A DNA stretch of 64,000 bases, from the NCBI RefSeq assembly GCF_018918075.1, contig NZ_JAHLPW010000014.1, positions 1-64,000 on the forward strand, in the 5' to 3' direction. The notes under the pieces are model-generated. The model worked only from the letters and a program-made list of their open reading frames with translations. It made no database searches and was not told the DNA's origin. Origin of the DNA: Virgibacillus sp. MSJ-26. Lineage in GTDB: Bacteria; Bacillota; Bacilli; Bacillales; Amphibacillaceae. Positions 1 to 9,870 of this stretch are shown here, piece after piece (position 1 is the first letter of the stretch; every line of letters starts with the position of its first letter). A program made the translations under genes and the position numbers.

Positions 1-760
1 TTTTTAATGTTTCATCTTCTAAACCTAGTCGATCATACTGTTTTTTCTGATCCCATAATTCCAAGTTAATGATCATTGATATTTTCTTAAAGTTTCGGAC
101 CGCTCCAGCACCAAATAACGTCATCACATTAATGATGCCTAATCCACGTATTTCCAATAAATGCTCAATCAAAGGAGGTGAATTACCTATAAGTGTATCA
201 TAATCTTCTTGGCGAATTTCTACACTATCATCAGCCACAAGTCTATGTCCTCTTTTGACTAACTCCAAGGCCGTTTCACTTTTACCAACACCACTTTGGC
301 CAGTAATCAATACACCTACACCATAAATATCTACAAGAACACCATGTATGGCAGTGAAAGGCGCAAATTTAATTTCCAAATAATTTGTCAACCGACTAAT
401 GACTCTCGTCGTTTTTCTAGGTGATTGTAAAATTGGAACGCCCGCATAATTAGCGGCTTCAATCATTTTTTCTGGGACTTCCATACCTCTGGTAACAACA
501 ATTCCAGGAGTCACGTCTGTGCATAATTGATGAGCCCTGTTATGCTGTTCTTCATCATTTAAATCCAGAAAGTAAGCCATTTCAGTCCGACCTATAAGTT
601 GGAGACGTTCTTTAGGATAAAATTTAAAATACCCCGTCATTTCTATACCCGGACGGGAAATATCGCTCGTCAGTATTTCTCTATGTAAACCATCTTCTCC
701 TGCTATTAGTGTCAAGGTGAAGTTTTCTAGTAGATCTTGCGTTCTTACGATTGTAGACAT
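1..760 (-). CDS. hprK: HPr kinase/phosphorylase (3' end cut by window edge)
   Basis: Bifunctional cytoplasmic enzyme that phosphorylates HPr (and Crh) on Ser46 with ATP and reverses this by phosphorolysis. HPr-Ser-P is the co-effector of CcpA, so the enzyme controls carbon catabolite repression. The first 253 codons are visible, out of roughly 310 usual for the family. The start is an ATG at 760 with an upstream AGGTAAGAG-like ribosome site. The N-terminal domain reads through to a Walker A loop GQSGVGKSE at residues 154-162, then the HprK signature [12 protein letters not shown] near residue 205. The C-terminal helix is missing because the gene runs off the window. It follows yvlC-yvlD as in B. 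subtilis, but a terminator at 860-895 separates them. A perfect cre site at 50738 shows the same regulatory circuit elsewhere in the window. Confidence 0.97.
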   Translation of the reverse strand, partial: MSTIVRTQDLLENFTLTLIAGEDGLHREILTSDISRPGIEMTGYFKFYPKERLQLIGRTEMAYFLDLNDEEQHNRAHQLCTDVTPGIVVTRGMEVPEKMIEAANYAGVPILQSPRKTTRVISRLTNYLEIKFAPFTAIHGVLVDIYGVGVLITGQSGVGKSETALELVKRGHRLVADDSVEIRQEDYDTLIGNSPPLIEHLLEIRGLGIINVMTLFGAGAVRNFKKISMIINLELWDQKKQYDRLGLEDETLK

Positions 761-859
761 TCTCTTACCTCCAATTTGCAAACTAACTGTTATTTATTGT
801 AGCATATTTTCACAATATGAAGTAAACCAAAGTTTAAGTCATTGGAGATTCAGATGCTA

Positions 860-895
860 AAAAAATAAGAACGTAAGTCAACTACTTACGTTCTT
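860..895 (-). terminator. Terminator after the yvlC-yvlD pair
   Basis: A perfect 12-bp stem (AAGAACGTAAGT and its complement) with a 5-nt loop at 867-895 is followed on the minus strand by ATTTTTTT. The stop codon of the yvlD-like gene lies inside the stem. It should end the yvlC-yvlD transcript ahead of hprK, which would then need its own promoter. Confidence 0.85.
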
Positions 896-1245
896 AATGT
901 TTCTCTGACTAATTGATTTAATAATAAATTTAGAACTGAAATAACAATCGCTGCAACAATAGCAACGCCAAATCCATCGATAACAAATGTTGGCCCCATG
1001 ACACTTTGTGTAATCATTAACGTGACAGCGTTAATCACAAATAAGAAAAGTCCAAGTGAGATGACCGTGATAGGTAATGTGAAGAGGACCAATATTGGTT
1101 TAAGAAAAGTATTGAGAATGGATAAGATAAAGCTTGCGAGTAAGGCAGTTCCAAAGCTCTCTATATGGAAAGATTCAAAAATCTGTGCTACGGCTATGAG
1201 TGCAACAGCATTTAGCACAATCGATAAAAACCAGCGAAGTAACAT
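886..1245 (-). CDS. yvlD: Phage holin family IV-like membrane protein, YvlD-like
   Basis: Small integral membrane protein of 119 residues with about four hydrophobic segments (near residues 5-25, 30-50, 55-75 and 88-110). The gene next to hprK in B. subtilis, yvlD, belongs to this mycobacterial-type phage holin family. It is a family member by sequence, not evidence of phage lysis, and its biochemical role is unknown. The start codon overlaps the stop of the upstream PspC-like gene (TAATG), so translational coupling is likely. The AAGGTGAGG upstream of the ATG is a good ribosome site. YvlABCD genes in Bacillus are tied to cell-envelope stress, and the pairing with a PspC protein fits that. 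The function here is inferred only from family and neighbours. Confidence 0.85.
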   Translation of the reverse strand: MLLRWFLSIVLNAVALIAVAQIFESFHIESFGTALLASFILSILNTFLKPILVLFTLPITVISLGLFLFVINAVTLMITQSVMGPTFVIDGFGVAIVAAIVISVLNLLLNQLVRETLRT

Positions 1246-1439
1246 TAATGCACCTCACCTTCACTTGGTATTATAAAGGTCGCTACTAGATACACGATAC
1301 TTACTGTAAAGAAACTAATAAACAATAAGATTACAAATAGCAACCTGACAACAGTTGGGTCTATATTAAAGTATTCCCCAATTCCAGCTAAAACCCCAGC
1401 AACCATCCGGTCTTTAGTCGAACGATATAAGCGTTTCAA
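1245..1439 (-). CDS. yvlC: PspC domain protein, YvlC-like
   Basis: PspC-domain membrane protein of about 64 residues. A basic N-terminus (KRLYRSTKDR) is followed by the family pattern of glycines and aromatic residues (AGVLAGIGEYFNIDPT), one long hydrophobic segment near residues 34-57, and a short acidic tail. The start chosen is TTG at 1439 because GGAGG lies 8 nt upstream and the product then begins like other PspC proteins. An in-frame ATG at 1466 would add nine residues but has no good ribosome site. PspC proteins sense or respond to membrane stress. The stop overlaps the start of the YvlD-like gene, forming a two-gene operon as in B. subtilis. Confidence 0.85.
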   Translation of the reverse strand: MKRLYRSTKDRMVAGVLAGIGEYFNIDPTVVRLLFVILLFISFFTVSIVYLVATFIIPSEGEVH

Positions 1440-1626
1440 AACAGTCGCCTCCTTTTCCTCAATCATCTTACCAAGAATTAAATCCTGTCTACCCTCATTC
1501 TATTCCCCAATACCCATTGTATTATTCAAATAAATAACTGGTTCTTAGCAGATCATCCTTATTCTATAAAAAACTTAGTCGAACAACCAGGTCAGTAGCG
1601 TAATATCCATAAACTGCGCAGTAACT

Positions 1627-1910
1627 AATGGGCTGTGTTCAAAGCAAGCGTAATCACGACCGTCTGGGATCGCTCCGGGCGGATGCTTTCCGCGGTGCCA
1701 GGAAGAATTGAAGTTCATTCTTCCCACCTCAGCCTCCTCAGAAGCAAAGAACGCTTCTTGCGGGGTCTTCGGACTCGTGGGACTGCACTATCGTTCGTCC
1801 CATCGAAAACCATTTGCTTTTCCCGCAGGACAAGAAAAACTTCGGCAGCTTTGCATCGCACGAAGAAAATGGTTTCAAATTTTCGAGGAGTCACCGCCCT
1901 GCGCTCACCC
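1627..1910. repeat. Intergenic palindrome-rich repeat, copy R1a
   Basis: GC-rich non-coding stretch that contrasts with its AT-rich surroundings. It carries segments such as CCGTCTGGGATCGCTCC, TTTCCGCGG and CGGGGTCTTCGGACTCG. From memory, closely similar segments recur in intergenic DNA of many Bacillaceae. Short ORFs on both strands cross it, but none has a ribosome site or family likeness. It shares GGGACTGCA and CGTCCCA.CGAAAACC with the copy at 61463. It lies in a 770-bp gap between the yvlC-like gene and bshB2. Confidence 0.7.
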
Positions 1911-1980
1911 ATACTATTAAAGTTGTTTGATGCTATTATTAAATGTTTTTACACAATGATGGTGCACTGAAATCAGCGGA

Positions 1981-2123
1981 GGAAATACACGGAGACTCCT
2001 AGGGGAGCTATGGTTTTCGGTGGTGCGAGCATTCACGCGCAGTTCCAGAGGCACGGTGAGACCCCGAGATGCGTTAGCATTCGGAGGCTCACCAGCCGCC
2101 CTTGGAAAGCGATGTGTATTTCC
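1981..2123. repeat. Intergenic repeat with terminal inverted repeats, copy R1b
   Basis: Element of about 143 bp bounded by a perfect 10-bp inverted repeat, GGAAATACAC at 1981 and GTGTATTTCC ending at 2123. Inside are GGTGAGACCCCGAG and GGAGGCTCACCAGCCGCC, which also pair in part, so the whole can fold as one long hairpin. Its right end, GGAAAGCGATGTGTATTTCC, matches the right ends of the copies at 39804 and 61742 with few changes. No coding capacity was recognised. The size and inverted ends are like those of a non-autonomous mobile element. Confidence 0.75.
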
Positions 2124-2234
2124 GTAGCGAGGGACTAACACTTACCAATTGTTTCAAAGTGCCGGCAGAGTTACTCCACATTATATATCTATTCTGACAT
2201 TATTTATAATCTACTATCATAATTACCAAGTTTA

Positions 2235-2906
2235 TTAATCATTATATTCCCAGATATAAAATTGTTCTTTACTCATTCGCTTTTGAAATGCTTTTTTCTC
2301 TTCAATCGCGTCGGGAGTTTCGCCGCTGAATGTGTTTATCATTCCGCCGGCTTGAGACTTATGTTCAAATATCGCTTCTAACTTTTTGTCAAAGACCTCT
2401 GTCACGTCATAAGTAATATCGGGTGAACCCAACTCATCCACGAATCCTTTTGAAATAGCTTGAGCCCATACTTCTGGACGTGATTCTTTATCCATTAATT
2501 TTACAGCTTCGATTGTTGCTGCACCAATAGCATTATGATCAGGATGAACCGCGTAGTCAGGATAATGTGTAATAATAAGAGTAGGTTTAATATCTTCTAA
2601 AATACCTTTAATATGACCAGCCATTTCTTGAACATCTTCATACTCCATCGTTTTGTCCCGATAACCTAATAATCTATAATCTATATCTAAAACCTTACAT
2701 GCGTTTGCTAATTCCTTTTCACGGATAAGAGGTAGTGTTTCTCGATTAGCAAAAGGAGGGGTTCCCATGTTTCTTCCCATTTCACCTAGAGTACCACATA
2801 AATAAGTAACGGGGATCCCTTCATTTCTAAGTTTAGTAATTGTTCCTGCCGCTCCAAAAGATTCATCATCTGGATGTGGGTATACTACAACAACATTCTT
2901 TTCCAT
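2235..2906 (-). CDS. bshB2: Bacillithiol biosynthesis deacetylase BshB2
   Basis: Zinc-dependent deacetylase of the LmbE/PIG-L family, 223 residues, full length. It removes the acetyl group from GlcNAc-malate to give GlcN-malate, the middle step of bacillithiol synthesis. It may also act on bacillithiol conjugates like an Mca amidase. The zinc-binding motif PHPDDE sits at residues 10-15, and the second zinc histidine lies in the HPDHNAIG segment near residue 124. It lies 27 bp after the yojF-like gene, the same pairing as yojF-yojG (bshB2) in B. subtilis, so the two are probably one operon. The assignment to BshB2 rather than BshB1 rests on this partner and on overall sequence. Confidence 0.93.
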   Translation of the reverse strand: MEKNVVVVYPHPDDESFGAAGTITKLRNEGIPVTYLCGTLGEMGRNMGTPPFANRETLPLIREKELANACKVLDIDYRLLGYRDKTMEYEDVQEMAGHIKGILEDIKPTLIITHYPDYAVHPDHNAIGAATIEAVKLMDKESRPEVWAQAISKGFVDELGSPDITYDVTEVFDKKLEAIFEHKSQAGGMINTFSGETPDAIEEKKAFQKRMSKEQFYIWEYND

Positions 2907-2933
2907 TTATAAATCACCAATCCTTAATTATCT

Positions 2934-3290
2934 CTAATAATCAAATGGTGTTTCACTAATTTGTAAAGCCACCATGAGTCGTCCCTGATTATCGTGTCCA
3001 GCTAAAAGCAACTTAGACTTATCGTATATCTCCCAGTCCGTCAGACCTTCAGCATAAACCCAACCTTTTTCAAGTTTTAATCCAACGCGGTAGGCCTTGC
3101 TATTGTCGCTTACGATTTTTGCTTGGGTAAATTTTGTAGTTATATTGCGTGCATAAACGCCCACATTATATGCTTTATCATTTACATGACTTGCATAAGC
3201 ACCATTGGTCGTTTCTATATGCATATAAACATCTTTATTAACATATTTGTCTAATTCTTCTTGAACATTTTTTATGTCAATTGGTTCCAT
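2934..3290 (-). CDS. yojF: YojF family protein (DUF1806)
   Basis: Cytoplasmic protein of 118 residues of the YojF/DUF1806 family, with no signal or membrane segment. It starts MEPIDIKNVQEELD and ends with a conserved-looking MVALQISETPFDY. A GGGGGA ribosome site precedes the ATG. It is the first gene of a two-gene operon with bshB2. This partnership is kept across Bacillaceae, so a link to bacillithiol metabolism is likely, but no activity is known to me and no catalytic motif is visible. Confidence 0.88.
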   Translation of the reverse strand: MEPIDIKNVQEELDKYVNKDVYMHIETTNGAYASHVNDKAYNVGVYARNITTKFTQAKIVSDNSKAYRVGLKLEKGWVYAEGLTDWEIYDKSKLLLAGHDNQGRLMVALQISETPFDY

Positions 3291-3418
3291 TTAATTTAAT
3301 CCCCCTATTTCTCTTTATTTTAACATTACCTAAATGATTCAAAACCGTCAAAAGTTTCATCTTATACTCTCAATCTTTCTCGGAAATCTTAGATTATGAA
3401 TACGGGATAAAATACATA

Positions 3419-3507
3419 GCACCAGTTTACTTTTTGACGCACTGCTCCAGAGAAAACTGGATTATCAAGCCTTCAACAAAATTTATTACTACGTATTTGA
3501 TATAAAG
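3419..3507 (+). repeat. Dispersed ~90-bp intergenic repeat, copy 1
   Basis: This stretch matches the minus strand of 55648-55744. The shared parts include AGAAAACTGGATTATCAAGC without mismatch, ACTTTTTGA before it, and CAAAAT.TTTATTA..CGTA then TTGATATAAA after it. There is no open reading frame with a ribosome site. Both copies lie upstream of genes, a cation transporter here and the YdjO-like gene there. Confidence 0.7.
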
Positions 3508-3534
3508 TGACACCTCCATATTGGGCTATTCTCT

Positions 3535-3668
3535 TTCATTTCGACCTATGCTTCTTCGTTTCGAACTATGAGTCTTTATCTCCACCTATGCGTCTTTATC
3601 TCGATTTATGTGTCTTGGTCTATGCATCTTCATCACGAACTATGCACCTTCGTTTCGAACTATGCGTT
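3535..3668 (+). repeat. Degenerate 20-bp tandem repeat (about 7 units)
   Basis: Seven consecutive units, all 20 bp except the fifth (14 bp), each with a CTATG-centred core. Examples are TTCGTTTCGAACTATGAGTC at 3555 and TTCATCACGAACTATGCACC at 3629. A worn unit (TTGGGCTATTCTC) precedes them. The period is not a multiple of three, so the short ORFs crossing it are accidental. The same unit recurs at 11732-11810. It occupies the 5' intergenic region of the cation transporter. Confidence 0.85.
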
Positions 3669-3814
3669 TTTCAAGGTAGTTTATACCTTTTATGTATCAA
3701 CTGCTGTCTTCAAACATTTATATGCAATGTTTGAAGATTCAATAAGAATTGGTTGTAGTAGACGGGGTAATATAATGTTTGTTAAGATTAAAACGACATA
3801 AGGTAGGTGAGATA

Positions 3815-4717
3815 ATGAGAGAAAATACTCGGGCGGTAATGATTGCTACATGGGTTGGAATTATTGTAAATACCCTACTTGCTATTATGAAAGGTATAGG
3901 TGGCTTTATTTCTGGCAGCCGAGCTTTATTGGCAGATGCCCTCCATTCAACTTCAGATATTGTTGGCTCAATTGTTATTTTATTCGGAGTCAAGATTGCC
4001 GCGAAACCCCCCGATAAAGAGCACCCATATGGCCATGGCAAAGCTGAAAATATTGCTTCTATTATCGTTGCACTGCTGCTTGTCGTTGTGGGGATTGAAA
4101 TAAGTCTGTCATCGGCCAAAGTTTTTTTCGGAGAGACGCCTATAGCTCCTGGCAAACTTGCATTAATTATTCTGGTTATTTCACTTTTAGTTAAAGAAAT
4201 ACTCTTTCATTATAAATATTATCTAGGTAAGAAGTACAATAGTGCCGCCTTGATTGCTGAAGCCTGGCATCATCGTTCAGATTCACTTTCATCTCTTGCA
4301 GCCTTAATTGGAATTATCGCTGCCATGGTAGGTGAAAGATACGAATTAACATATCTCATCTATGGAGATGCCGTAGCTGGAATATTAGTATCATTTATCG
4401 TTATTAAAGTAGGATATGACTTGGCCAAAGATTCTTCACTTATTATGATGGAAAAAGTCTTAGACAAAAATGAAATCTCGGATTATAAACAGACCGTATC
4501 AGAAATTAATGGTATCTTAAGGATCGATGAAATCCTTGCCCGAACACATGGTAGTTATGTCGTTATGGATATAAAAGTAAGTGTAGATCCAGATTTAACA
4601 GTTAAGCAGGGACATGATATTGCAAAAAATGTGAAACAATATTTAATGAAAAACTATAAAGAGATTGCTGATGTCTTTGTCCATGTTAACCCTTTTCTTG
4701 AAAATGATGATGATTAA
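3815..4717 (+). CDS. Cation diffusion facilitator (CDF) metal exporter
   Basis: Metal-proton antiporter of the CDF family, 300 residues, with six predicted membrane helices and a cytoplasmic C-terminal domain from about residue 205. By alignment with E. coli YiiP, the transport-site residues are H44 and D48 in helix 2 (ALHSTSD) and H152 and D156 in helix 5 (WHHRSD). The loop motif HPYGHGKAE is at 70-78. B. subtilis relatives include the manganese exporters YdfM and YeaB, but the H-D/H-D site also occurs in zinc and cobalt exporters, so the metal is not settled. The ATG at 3815 was chosen because AGGTGAG lies just upstream and the protein then starts like relatives. A TTG at 3779 in frame would add 12 residues. 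It stands alone on the plus strand. Confidence 0.9.
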   Translation: MRENTRAVMIATWVGIIVNTLLAIMKGIGGFISGSRALLADALHSTSDIVGSIVILFGVKIAAKPPDKEHPYGHGKAENIASIIVALLLVVVGIEISLSSAKVFFGETPIAPGKLALIILVISLLVKEILFHYKYYLGKKYNSAALIAEAWHHRSDSLSSLAALIGIIAAMVGERYELTYLIYGDAVAGILVSFIVIKVGYDLAKDSSLIMMEKVLDKNEISDYKQTVSEINGILRIDEILARTHGSYVVMDIKVSVDPDLTVKQGHDIAKNVKQYLMKNYKEIADVFVHVNPFLENDDD

Positions 4718-4749
4718 AAAATCCCCCAATCTTTGTAAGATGGGGGATT
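4716..4749 (-). terminator. Terminator after uvrA
   Basis: Hairpin AATCCCCC...GGGGGATT with an inner ATCTT/AAGAT extension. On the minus strand it is followed by TTTTTT, so it ends the uvrBA transcript. On the plus strand the run after the stem is not T-rich, so it may work less well for the convergent cation transporter. Confidence 0.85.
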
Positions 4750-4771
4750 GCTTGTATCTCATATACCACAA

Positions 4772-7648
4772 TTATTTTGCCGACATTTCTTCTTTAGTTT
4801 GTAGTAATTTTTTCATTCTTTCCTGGTCGCGTTCCAAAACGGGTTTCAAATAATGTCCCGTGTACGAGATGTCAGTAATAGCTATTTCTTCAGGTGAGCC
4901 TGTAGCGATGATTTGACCGCCACGATCACCACCTTCTGGACCTAAATCAATAATGTGATCGGCTGTTTTAATCACATCAAGATTATGCTCAATAATTAAA
5001 ACGGAGTCACCATTATCCACCAATCTTTGCAATACATTTAGCAACCGTTGAATATCATCCATATGAAGTCCTGTAGTAGGCTCATCCAAAATATAAAATG
5101 ACTTACCATTTGATCTTCGGTGAAGTTCACTAGCTAATTTTACCCGCTGCGCTTCCCCGCCAGATAAGGTTGTTGCGGGTTGGCCCAACTTAATATACCC
5201 TAGCCCTACATCAAAGATTGTTTGTAATTTCCGCTTGATTTTTGGGATATTTGTGAAAAAGTCAAGAGCCTCTTCAATAGTCATATCCAACACGTCGGCA
5301 ATGTTCTTCCCTTTATATAGAACTTCCAAAGTCTCTCGATTATATCGCTTACCATGACATACTTCACAAGGGACATAAACATCCGGCAAGAAATGCATTT
5401 CAATTTTAATTATTCCATCTCCACGACAAGCTTCACAACGGCCACCCTTTACATTAAAACTAAAGCGTCCTTTTTTATAACCGCGAACTTTCGCTTCATT
5501 TGTTTGAGCAAACACATCACGGATATCATCAAAGACTCCTGTATATGTTGCTGGATTCGAACGTGGTGTCCTACCTATCGGTGACTGATCAATTTCAATC
5601 ACTTTTTCAATATGCTCGATGCCTTTAACTTCTTTATACTTCCCTGGTTGATGTTTACCACGATAAAGCTCTTTGGCGAGAGATTTATACAATATTTCAT
5701 TTACCAATGTACTTTTTCCTGATCCAGAGACGCCTGTCACAACAGTAAACAGACCAATCGGAAACTTGGCGGAAATGTTTTTTAAGTTATTTTCTTCAGC
5801 TCCAATAACCTCTATATATCTATCGTCACTCTTACGACGGATTTTTGGTAAAGGAATAAACTTCTGACCCGATAAATACTGTCCAGTTAAAGATTTTTTC
5901 GTCTTCATTATTTTTGCTGGGGTGCCGCTAGCGATGATTTCACCACCATGCTCTCCAGCTCCAGGTCCGATATCGATTAACCAATCTGCCGCAAGCATCG
6001 TATCTTCGTCGTGCTCAACAACGATAAGTGTATTATCTAAGTCTCGCATTCCTTTTAAAGTTTCTATCAAACGATCATTATCGCGTTGATGGAGACCGAT
6101 GGACGGCTCATCAAGTACATATAAAACACCAGTAAGTGCAGAGCCAATTTGAGTTGCCAGCCTAATCCGCTGAGCTTCTCCACCAGAGAGGGTACCAGAA
6201 GACCGGGACAGCGTTAAATAATCGAGTCCTACATTATTTAAGAAGTCAAGACGATCACAAATCTCTTTAAGAATTAACCTAGCTATCTGCTCTTCTTTTT
6301 CGGTCAATGTGAGATGACTAAAAAAGTCTTTCGCCTCATTGATTGAATAATCGGTTACTTGGCTAATGTGTAGACCATTAATCAACACAGCCAGTGCTTC
6401 TTCGTTTAATCGATAGCCATCACATGTAGGGCAATTTTTTACAGCCATGAATTTTTCTAAAGTTTCTCGGATAAAGTCTGATGTCGTTTCGCGATAACGA
6501 CGGCCAATATTATTCATAACACCTTCAAAATGAATCATACTATCGCGTGATTTGCCAAAATCATTTACAAAATAGAAACGTATCTTATCTTTCCCACTGC
6601 CATATAGAATTTTATTCATTTGCTTTTTGGGAAGATCTTTAACTGGTATATCCATATCAATGCCATAATGGTCACATACACTCTTTAGTAATTGAGGGTA
6701 GTATTGTGAACTAATAGGCTTCCAAGCATCGATTGCATGTTGATTTAAGGTCAACTCCCAATCCGGGATAACGAGATTAAGGTCAACTTCTAGGTTGGTG
6801 CCTAATCCATCACACGTTGAACATGCGCCAAAAGGACTGTTGAATGAAAATAGACGTGGTTCGAGTTCACTAATTGAAAAACCGCAAATTGGACAAGCAT
6901 GATTTTCACTGAACAGTAATTCCTCTTGATCTATAACGTCGACAGCGACCGTTCCTTCACCTAATCTCAAAGCGGTCTCCAATGAATCACTAAGACGGCT
7001 GGATACACCTTCTTTGACAATGACTCGATCTACAACTACATCAATGGAGTGCTTTTTATTCTTTTCCAACTTTATATCTTCCGTTACTTCACGCATTTCT
7101 CCGTCAACACGTAATCTTACGTAACCTTCTTGCTTTAAATCTTCAAGGACTTTAACATGTTCTCCTTTACGTCCTGAAATTACTGGTGCAAGAATCTGTA
7201 ATCGCGTTCGTACGGGATATTCTAAAATACGGTCAACCATTTGTTCTACAGTTTGTGAACTAATTTCGATGCCGTGGTTAGGACATGTCGGTCGGCCAAT
7301 ACGCGCAAACAATAATCTTAAATAATCATAAATTTCCGTAACTGTTCCTACAGTAGAACGTGGATTTTTACTAGTTGTTTTTTGGTCGATTGATATGGCT
7401 GGCGATAGCCCTTCAATAGTGTCAACATCTGGTTTATCCATCTGTCCTAGAAACTGCCGGGCATACGCCGATAAAGATTCCACATATCTTCGCTGTCCTT
7501 CCGCATAAATCGTGTCAAAAGCGAGAGACGATTTTCCTGATCCTGATAAACCAGTGACGACAACGAACTTATTTTTTGGTATTTTCACATCTATATTCTT
7601 TAAGTTATGTGCTCTAGCTCCTTGAATTTTTATTGATTTACTTGGCAT
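4772..7648 (-). CDS. uvrA: Excinuclease ABC subunit A
   Basis: DNA damage recognition ATPase of nucleotide excision repair. As a dimer it loads UvrB at lesions. The product is 958 residues, normal for the family. Two ABC-type nucleotide sites are visible: Walker [14 protein letters not shown] near residue 32 and [11 protein letters not shown] near 640, with signature segments [12 protein letters not shown] and [12 protein letters not shown]. Cysteine pairs of the zinc modules are CPIC...CSTC and CEAC...CEVC. The ATG at 7648 was preferred because GGAAGGATG precedes it and it follows the uvrB stop by 7 nt. A longer reading frame to 7717 overlaps uvrB and has no support. It is co-transcribed with uvrB. 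Confidence 0.98.
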   Translation of the reverse strand: MPSKSIKIQGARAHNLKNIDVKIPKNKFVVVTGLSGSGKSSLAFDTIYAEGQRRYVESLSAYARQFLGQMDKPDVDTIEGLSPAISIDQKTTSKNPRSTVGTVTEIYDYLRLLFARIGRPTCPNHGIEISSQTVEQMVDRILEYPVRTRLQILAPVISGRKGEHVKVLEDLKQEGYVRLRVDGEMREVTEDIKLEKNKKHSIDVVVDRVIVKEGVSSRLSDSLETALRLGEGTVAVDVIDQEELLFSENHACPICGFSISELEPRLFSFNSPFGACSTCDGLGTNLEVDLNLVIPDWELTLNQHAIDAWKPISSQYYPQLLKSVCDHYGIDMDIPVKDLPKKQMNKILYGSGKDKIRFYFVNDFGKSRDSMIHFEGVMNNIGRRYRETTSDFIRETLEKFMAVKNCPTCDGYRLNEEALAVLINGLHISQVTDYSINEAKDFFSHLTLTEKEEQIARLILKEICDRLDFLNNVGLDYLTLSRSSGTLSGGEAQRIRLATQIGSALTGVLYVLDEPSIGLHQRDNDRLIETLKGMRDLDNTLIVVEHDEDTMLAADWLIDIGPGAGEHGGEIIASGTPAKIMKTKKSLTGQYLSGQKFIPLPKIRRKSDDRYIEVIGAEENNLKNISAKFPIGLFTVVTGVSGSGKSTLVNEILYKSLAKELYRGKHQPGKYKEVKGIEHIEKVIEIDQSPIGRTPRSNPATYTGVFDDIRDVFAQTNEAKVRGYKKGRFSFNVKGGRCEACRGDGIIKIEMHFLPDVYVPCEVCHGKRYNRETLEVLYKGKNIADVLDMTIEEALDFFTNIPKIKRKLQTIFDVGLGYIKLGQPATTLSGGEAQRVKLASELHRRSNGKSFYILDEPTTGLHMDDIQRLLNVLQRLVDNGDSVLIIEHNLDVIKTADHIIDLGPEGGDRGGQIIATGSPEEIAITDISYTGHYLKPVLERDQERMKKLLQTKEEMSAK

Positions 7649-7655
7649 TAATATG

Positions 7656-9638
7656 TCATCCTTCCGCTTTAAGTGTGAATATGATGTCACGGAGTTCAGC
7701 TGCTTTTTCAAAATCAAGCGATTTCGCTGCTTCTCTCATTTCTTTTTCCATATTCTCCAGTGTCTTTTCCTTTTCCTCTTTTGACAGTTTGGTTAAACTC
7801 TTTGCCTTACCGTCGTAAACTTCATCATCTTCAGCTGCTACAGTTGCACGAATGACGTCACGCACATCTTTTTTAATTGTCTTAGGTGTGATACCATGTT
7901 CTTGGTTATATTCCGTTTGAATAGTTCGACGTCTATTTGTTTCATCAATTGCGACGCGCATTGAGTCCGTTATCTTATCAGCATACATGATGGCTTCTCC
8001 TTTTTCGTTACGGGCTGCGCGCCCCATGGTCTGGATAAGTGAGCGTTCAGACCTTAAGAAGCCTTCCTTATCAGCGTCTAAAATAGCAACCAAGGACACC
8101 TCAGGGATATCAAGCCCCTCACGTAAAAGGTTAATACCTACGAGTACATCATATTTTCCAACTCTTAAATCACGGATAACCTCAATACGTTCCAGGGTTT
8201 TTATTTCAGAATGCAAATAAGCGACCTTCATACCAAGTTCCTTTAAATAATCCGTTAAATCCTCCGACATTTTCTTAGTTAACGTCGTGATTAATACGCG
8301 CTCATTTCTTTCAGTTCTCTTATTAATTTCACCAATGAGATCATCAATCTGCCCTTCAATAGGGCGAACCTCTATTTTAGGATCAAGAAGTCCTGTCGGT
8401 CGAATAATCTGTTCTGTCACGTCAGGAGCATGTTCCATTTCATATGGACCAGGAGTTGCTGAAATATATATTAGTTGGCTCGTTTTTTCTTCAAATTCTC
8501 CAAACTTCAGAGGCCGGTTATCTAGAGCAGACGGCAGGCGGAATCCGTGATCAACCAGTACCTGTTTCCTCGCTTGGTCTCCATTATACATGCCGCGGAT
8601 TTGCGGTAGTGTCGCATGTGATTCATCCACAACACATAAAAAGTCGTCTGGAAAATAATCAAATAACGTATAAGGCGTTGCACCCGCTTCTCTCAACGTT
8701 AAATGCCGGGAATAGTTTTCAATGCCTGAACAAAAGCCCATTTCTTGCATCATTTCAATATCATAATTTGTCCGTTGCTCAATACGCTGTGCCTCGAGCA
8801 ACTTACCGTCTTCACGTAATACTTTCAAGCGTTCTTCAAGTTCTTTTTTTATATTTTCAATCGCAAGTTTTAATTTATCTGCACGAGTAACGTAGTGTGA
8901 AGCTGGGAAAATAGCAATATGTTCACGGTCTCCTACTATTTCTCCAGTCAATGCATCTACTTCTCGAATACGATCAATCTCATCACCGAAGAATTCAATT
9001 CTCACACAATGTTCTTCCCGAGATGCTGGAATAATCTCAACGGAATCCCCACGAACCCTAAATGTTCCGCGTTGAAAGTTCAAATCATTACGCGCATATT
9101 GAATATCGACAAGATCACGTAATAACTCGTCTCTATCTTTCTCTAAACCGGTTCTAAGAGATAAAACATGGCTCCTGTATTCTTCAGGAGAACCTAGACC
9201 ATAGATACATGACACACTAGCAACGATTAAAACATCGTTCCGCTCAAACAGCGCTGATGTTGCGGAGTGACGTAGTTTATCAATTTCATCGTTAATACTA
9301 GCATCTTTCTCAATAAACGTGTCTGTCGAAGGCACGTAAGCTTCTGGTTGATAATAATCATAAAAACTAACAAAATATTCTACAGCATTGTTTGGAAATA
9401 GTTCCTTAAATTCACTATACAACTGTCCAGCCAACGTTTTATTATGAGCGATTACAAGGGTAGGGCGGTTAATTTCTTTTACGACATTGGAAACAGTAAA
9501 AGTTTTACCCGTTCCTGTTGCTCCTAATAAGGTTTGATGTCGTTGATTTGCCCGTACCTTTTCAACCAACTCTTTAATGGCTTTAGGTTGGTCACCACTC
9601 GGTTGATATGGCGAGACTAGTTCAAACTGGTTTTCCAT
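7656..9638 (-). CDS. uvrB: Excinuclease ABC subunit B
   Basis: Helicase-like core of the nucleotide excision repair complex. It is delivered by UvrA, verifies the lesion and recruits UvrC. The product is 660 residues. Walker A GATGTGKT lies near residue 39, the beta-hairpin [10 protein letters not shown] near 91, DESH in motif II, motif [11 protein letters not shown], and the C-terminal UVR coiled coil at the end. The ATG at 9638 is chosen because GGAGGTC lies 6 nt upstream. The frame extends six codons further to 9656. A near-perfect LexA box at 9746 suggests SOS induction of uvrB and uvrA, as in B. subtilis. Confidence 0.98.
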   Translation of the reverse strand: MENQFELVSPYQPSGDQPKAIKELVEKVRANQRHQTLLGATGTGKTFTVSNVVKEINRPTLVIAHNKTLAGQLYSEFKELFPNNAVEYFVSFYDYYQPEAYVPSTDTFIEKDASINDEIDKLRHSATSALFERNDVLIVASVSCIYGLGSPEEYRSHVLSLRTGLEKDRDELLRDLVDIQYARNDLNFQRGTFRVRGDSVEIIPASREEHCVRIEFFGDEIDRIREVDALTGEIVGDREHIAIFPASHYVTRADKLKLAIENIKKELEERLKVLREDGKLLEAQRIEQRTNYDIEMMQEMGFCSGIENYSRHLTLREAGATPYTLFDYFPDDFLCVVDESHATLPQIRGMYNGDQARKQVLVDHGFRLPSALDNRPLKFGEFEEKTSQLIYISATPGPYEMEHAPDVTEQIIRPTGLLDPKIEVRPIEGQIDDLIGEINKRTERNERVLITTLTKKMSEDLTDYLKELGMKVAYLHSEIKTLERIEVIRDLRVGKYDVLVGINLLREGLDIPEVSLVAILDADKEGFLRSERSLIQTMGRAARNEKGEAIMYADKITDSMRVAIDETNRRRTIQTEYNQEHGITPKTIKKDVRDVIRATVAAEDDEVYDGKAKSLTKLSKEEKEKTLENMEKEMREAAKSLDFEKAAELRDIIFTLKAEG

Positions 9639-9745
9639 CGTATGACCTCCGTTCAAGTAGTCCTTTATCTATAAAAAGAGATTTGTTCTCTATTGGTATA
9701 CTTCAGTCTTTAAGTTAACGAGATAATTCTATTTTAACATAACAA

Positions 9746-9759
9746 CGAACAGATATTCG
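9746..9759. promoter_or_regulatory. LexA (DinR) box upstream of uvrBA
   Basis: CGAACAGATATTCG matches the Bacillus LexA consensus CGAACRNRYGTTYG at all but one of its specified positions. It lies about 107 bp upstream of the uvrB start, consistent with the known SOS control of uvrBA. The core promoter was not resolved with confidence. TTAAAAT just downstream could be part of the -10 region. Confidence 0.75.
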
Positions 9760-9829
9760 ATTATTTTGCACATTACTTATATTATACCCGTTTCTGCTCA
9801 CTAGAAGTCAATTGTCTCAAGTTACTCAT

Positions 9830-9862
9830 AATAAAAGACCCTCTTACACTTTGAAGAGAGTC
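9830..9862 (-). terminator. Terminator after the nirK remnant
   Basis: GACTCTCTTC...AAGAGGGTC hairpin (one mismatch in a 9-bp stem), followed on the minus strand by TTTTATTAT. It lies just past the end of the decayed nitrite reductase gene and is probably its former terminator. Confidence 0.65.
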
Positions 9863-9870
9863 CTCGTTAT

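Noticed and set aside
1635..2141. Overlapping ORFs of 65-111 codons on both strands between yvlC and bshB2
   Set aside because: They lie in the GC-rich repeat block, have no ribosome sites, and resemble no protein family.
3535..3668. CRISPR array
   Set aside because: Units are contiguous and degenerate, without unique spacers or cas genes. The same applies to 11732-11810 and 57884-58024.
3507..3801. ORFs of about 75 codons upstream of the cation transporter
   Set aside because: They are reading frames through a 20-bp tandem repeat whose period is not a multiple of three.
3291..3814. Metal riboswitch (yybP-ykoY type) upstream of the cation transporter
   Set aside because: No recognisable riboswitch core was found. 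The leader is taken up by repeats.
8444..8890. 148-codon ORF antisense to uvrB
   Set aside because: It is a shadow of the well-supported uvrB frame, with no ribosome site or family likeness.
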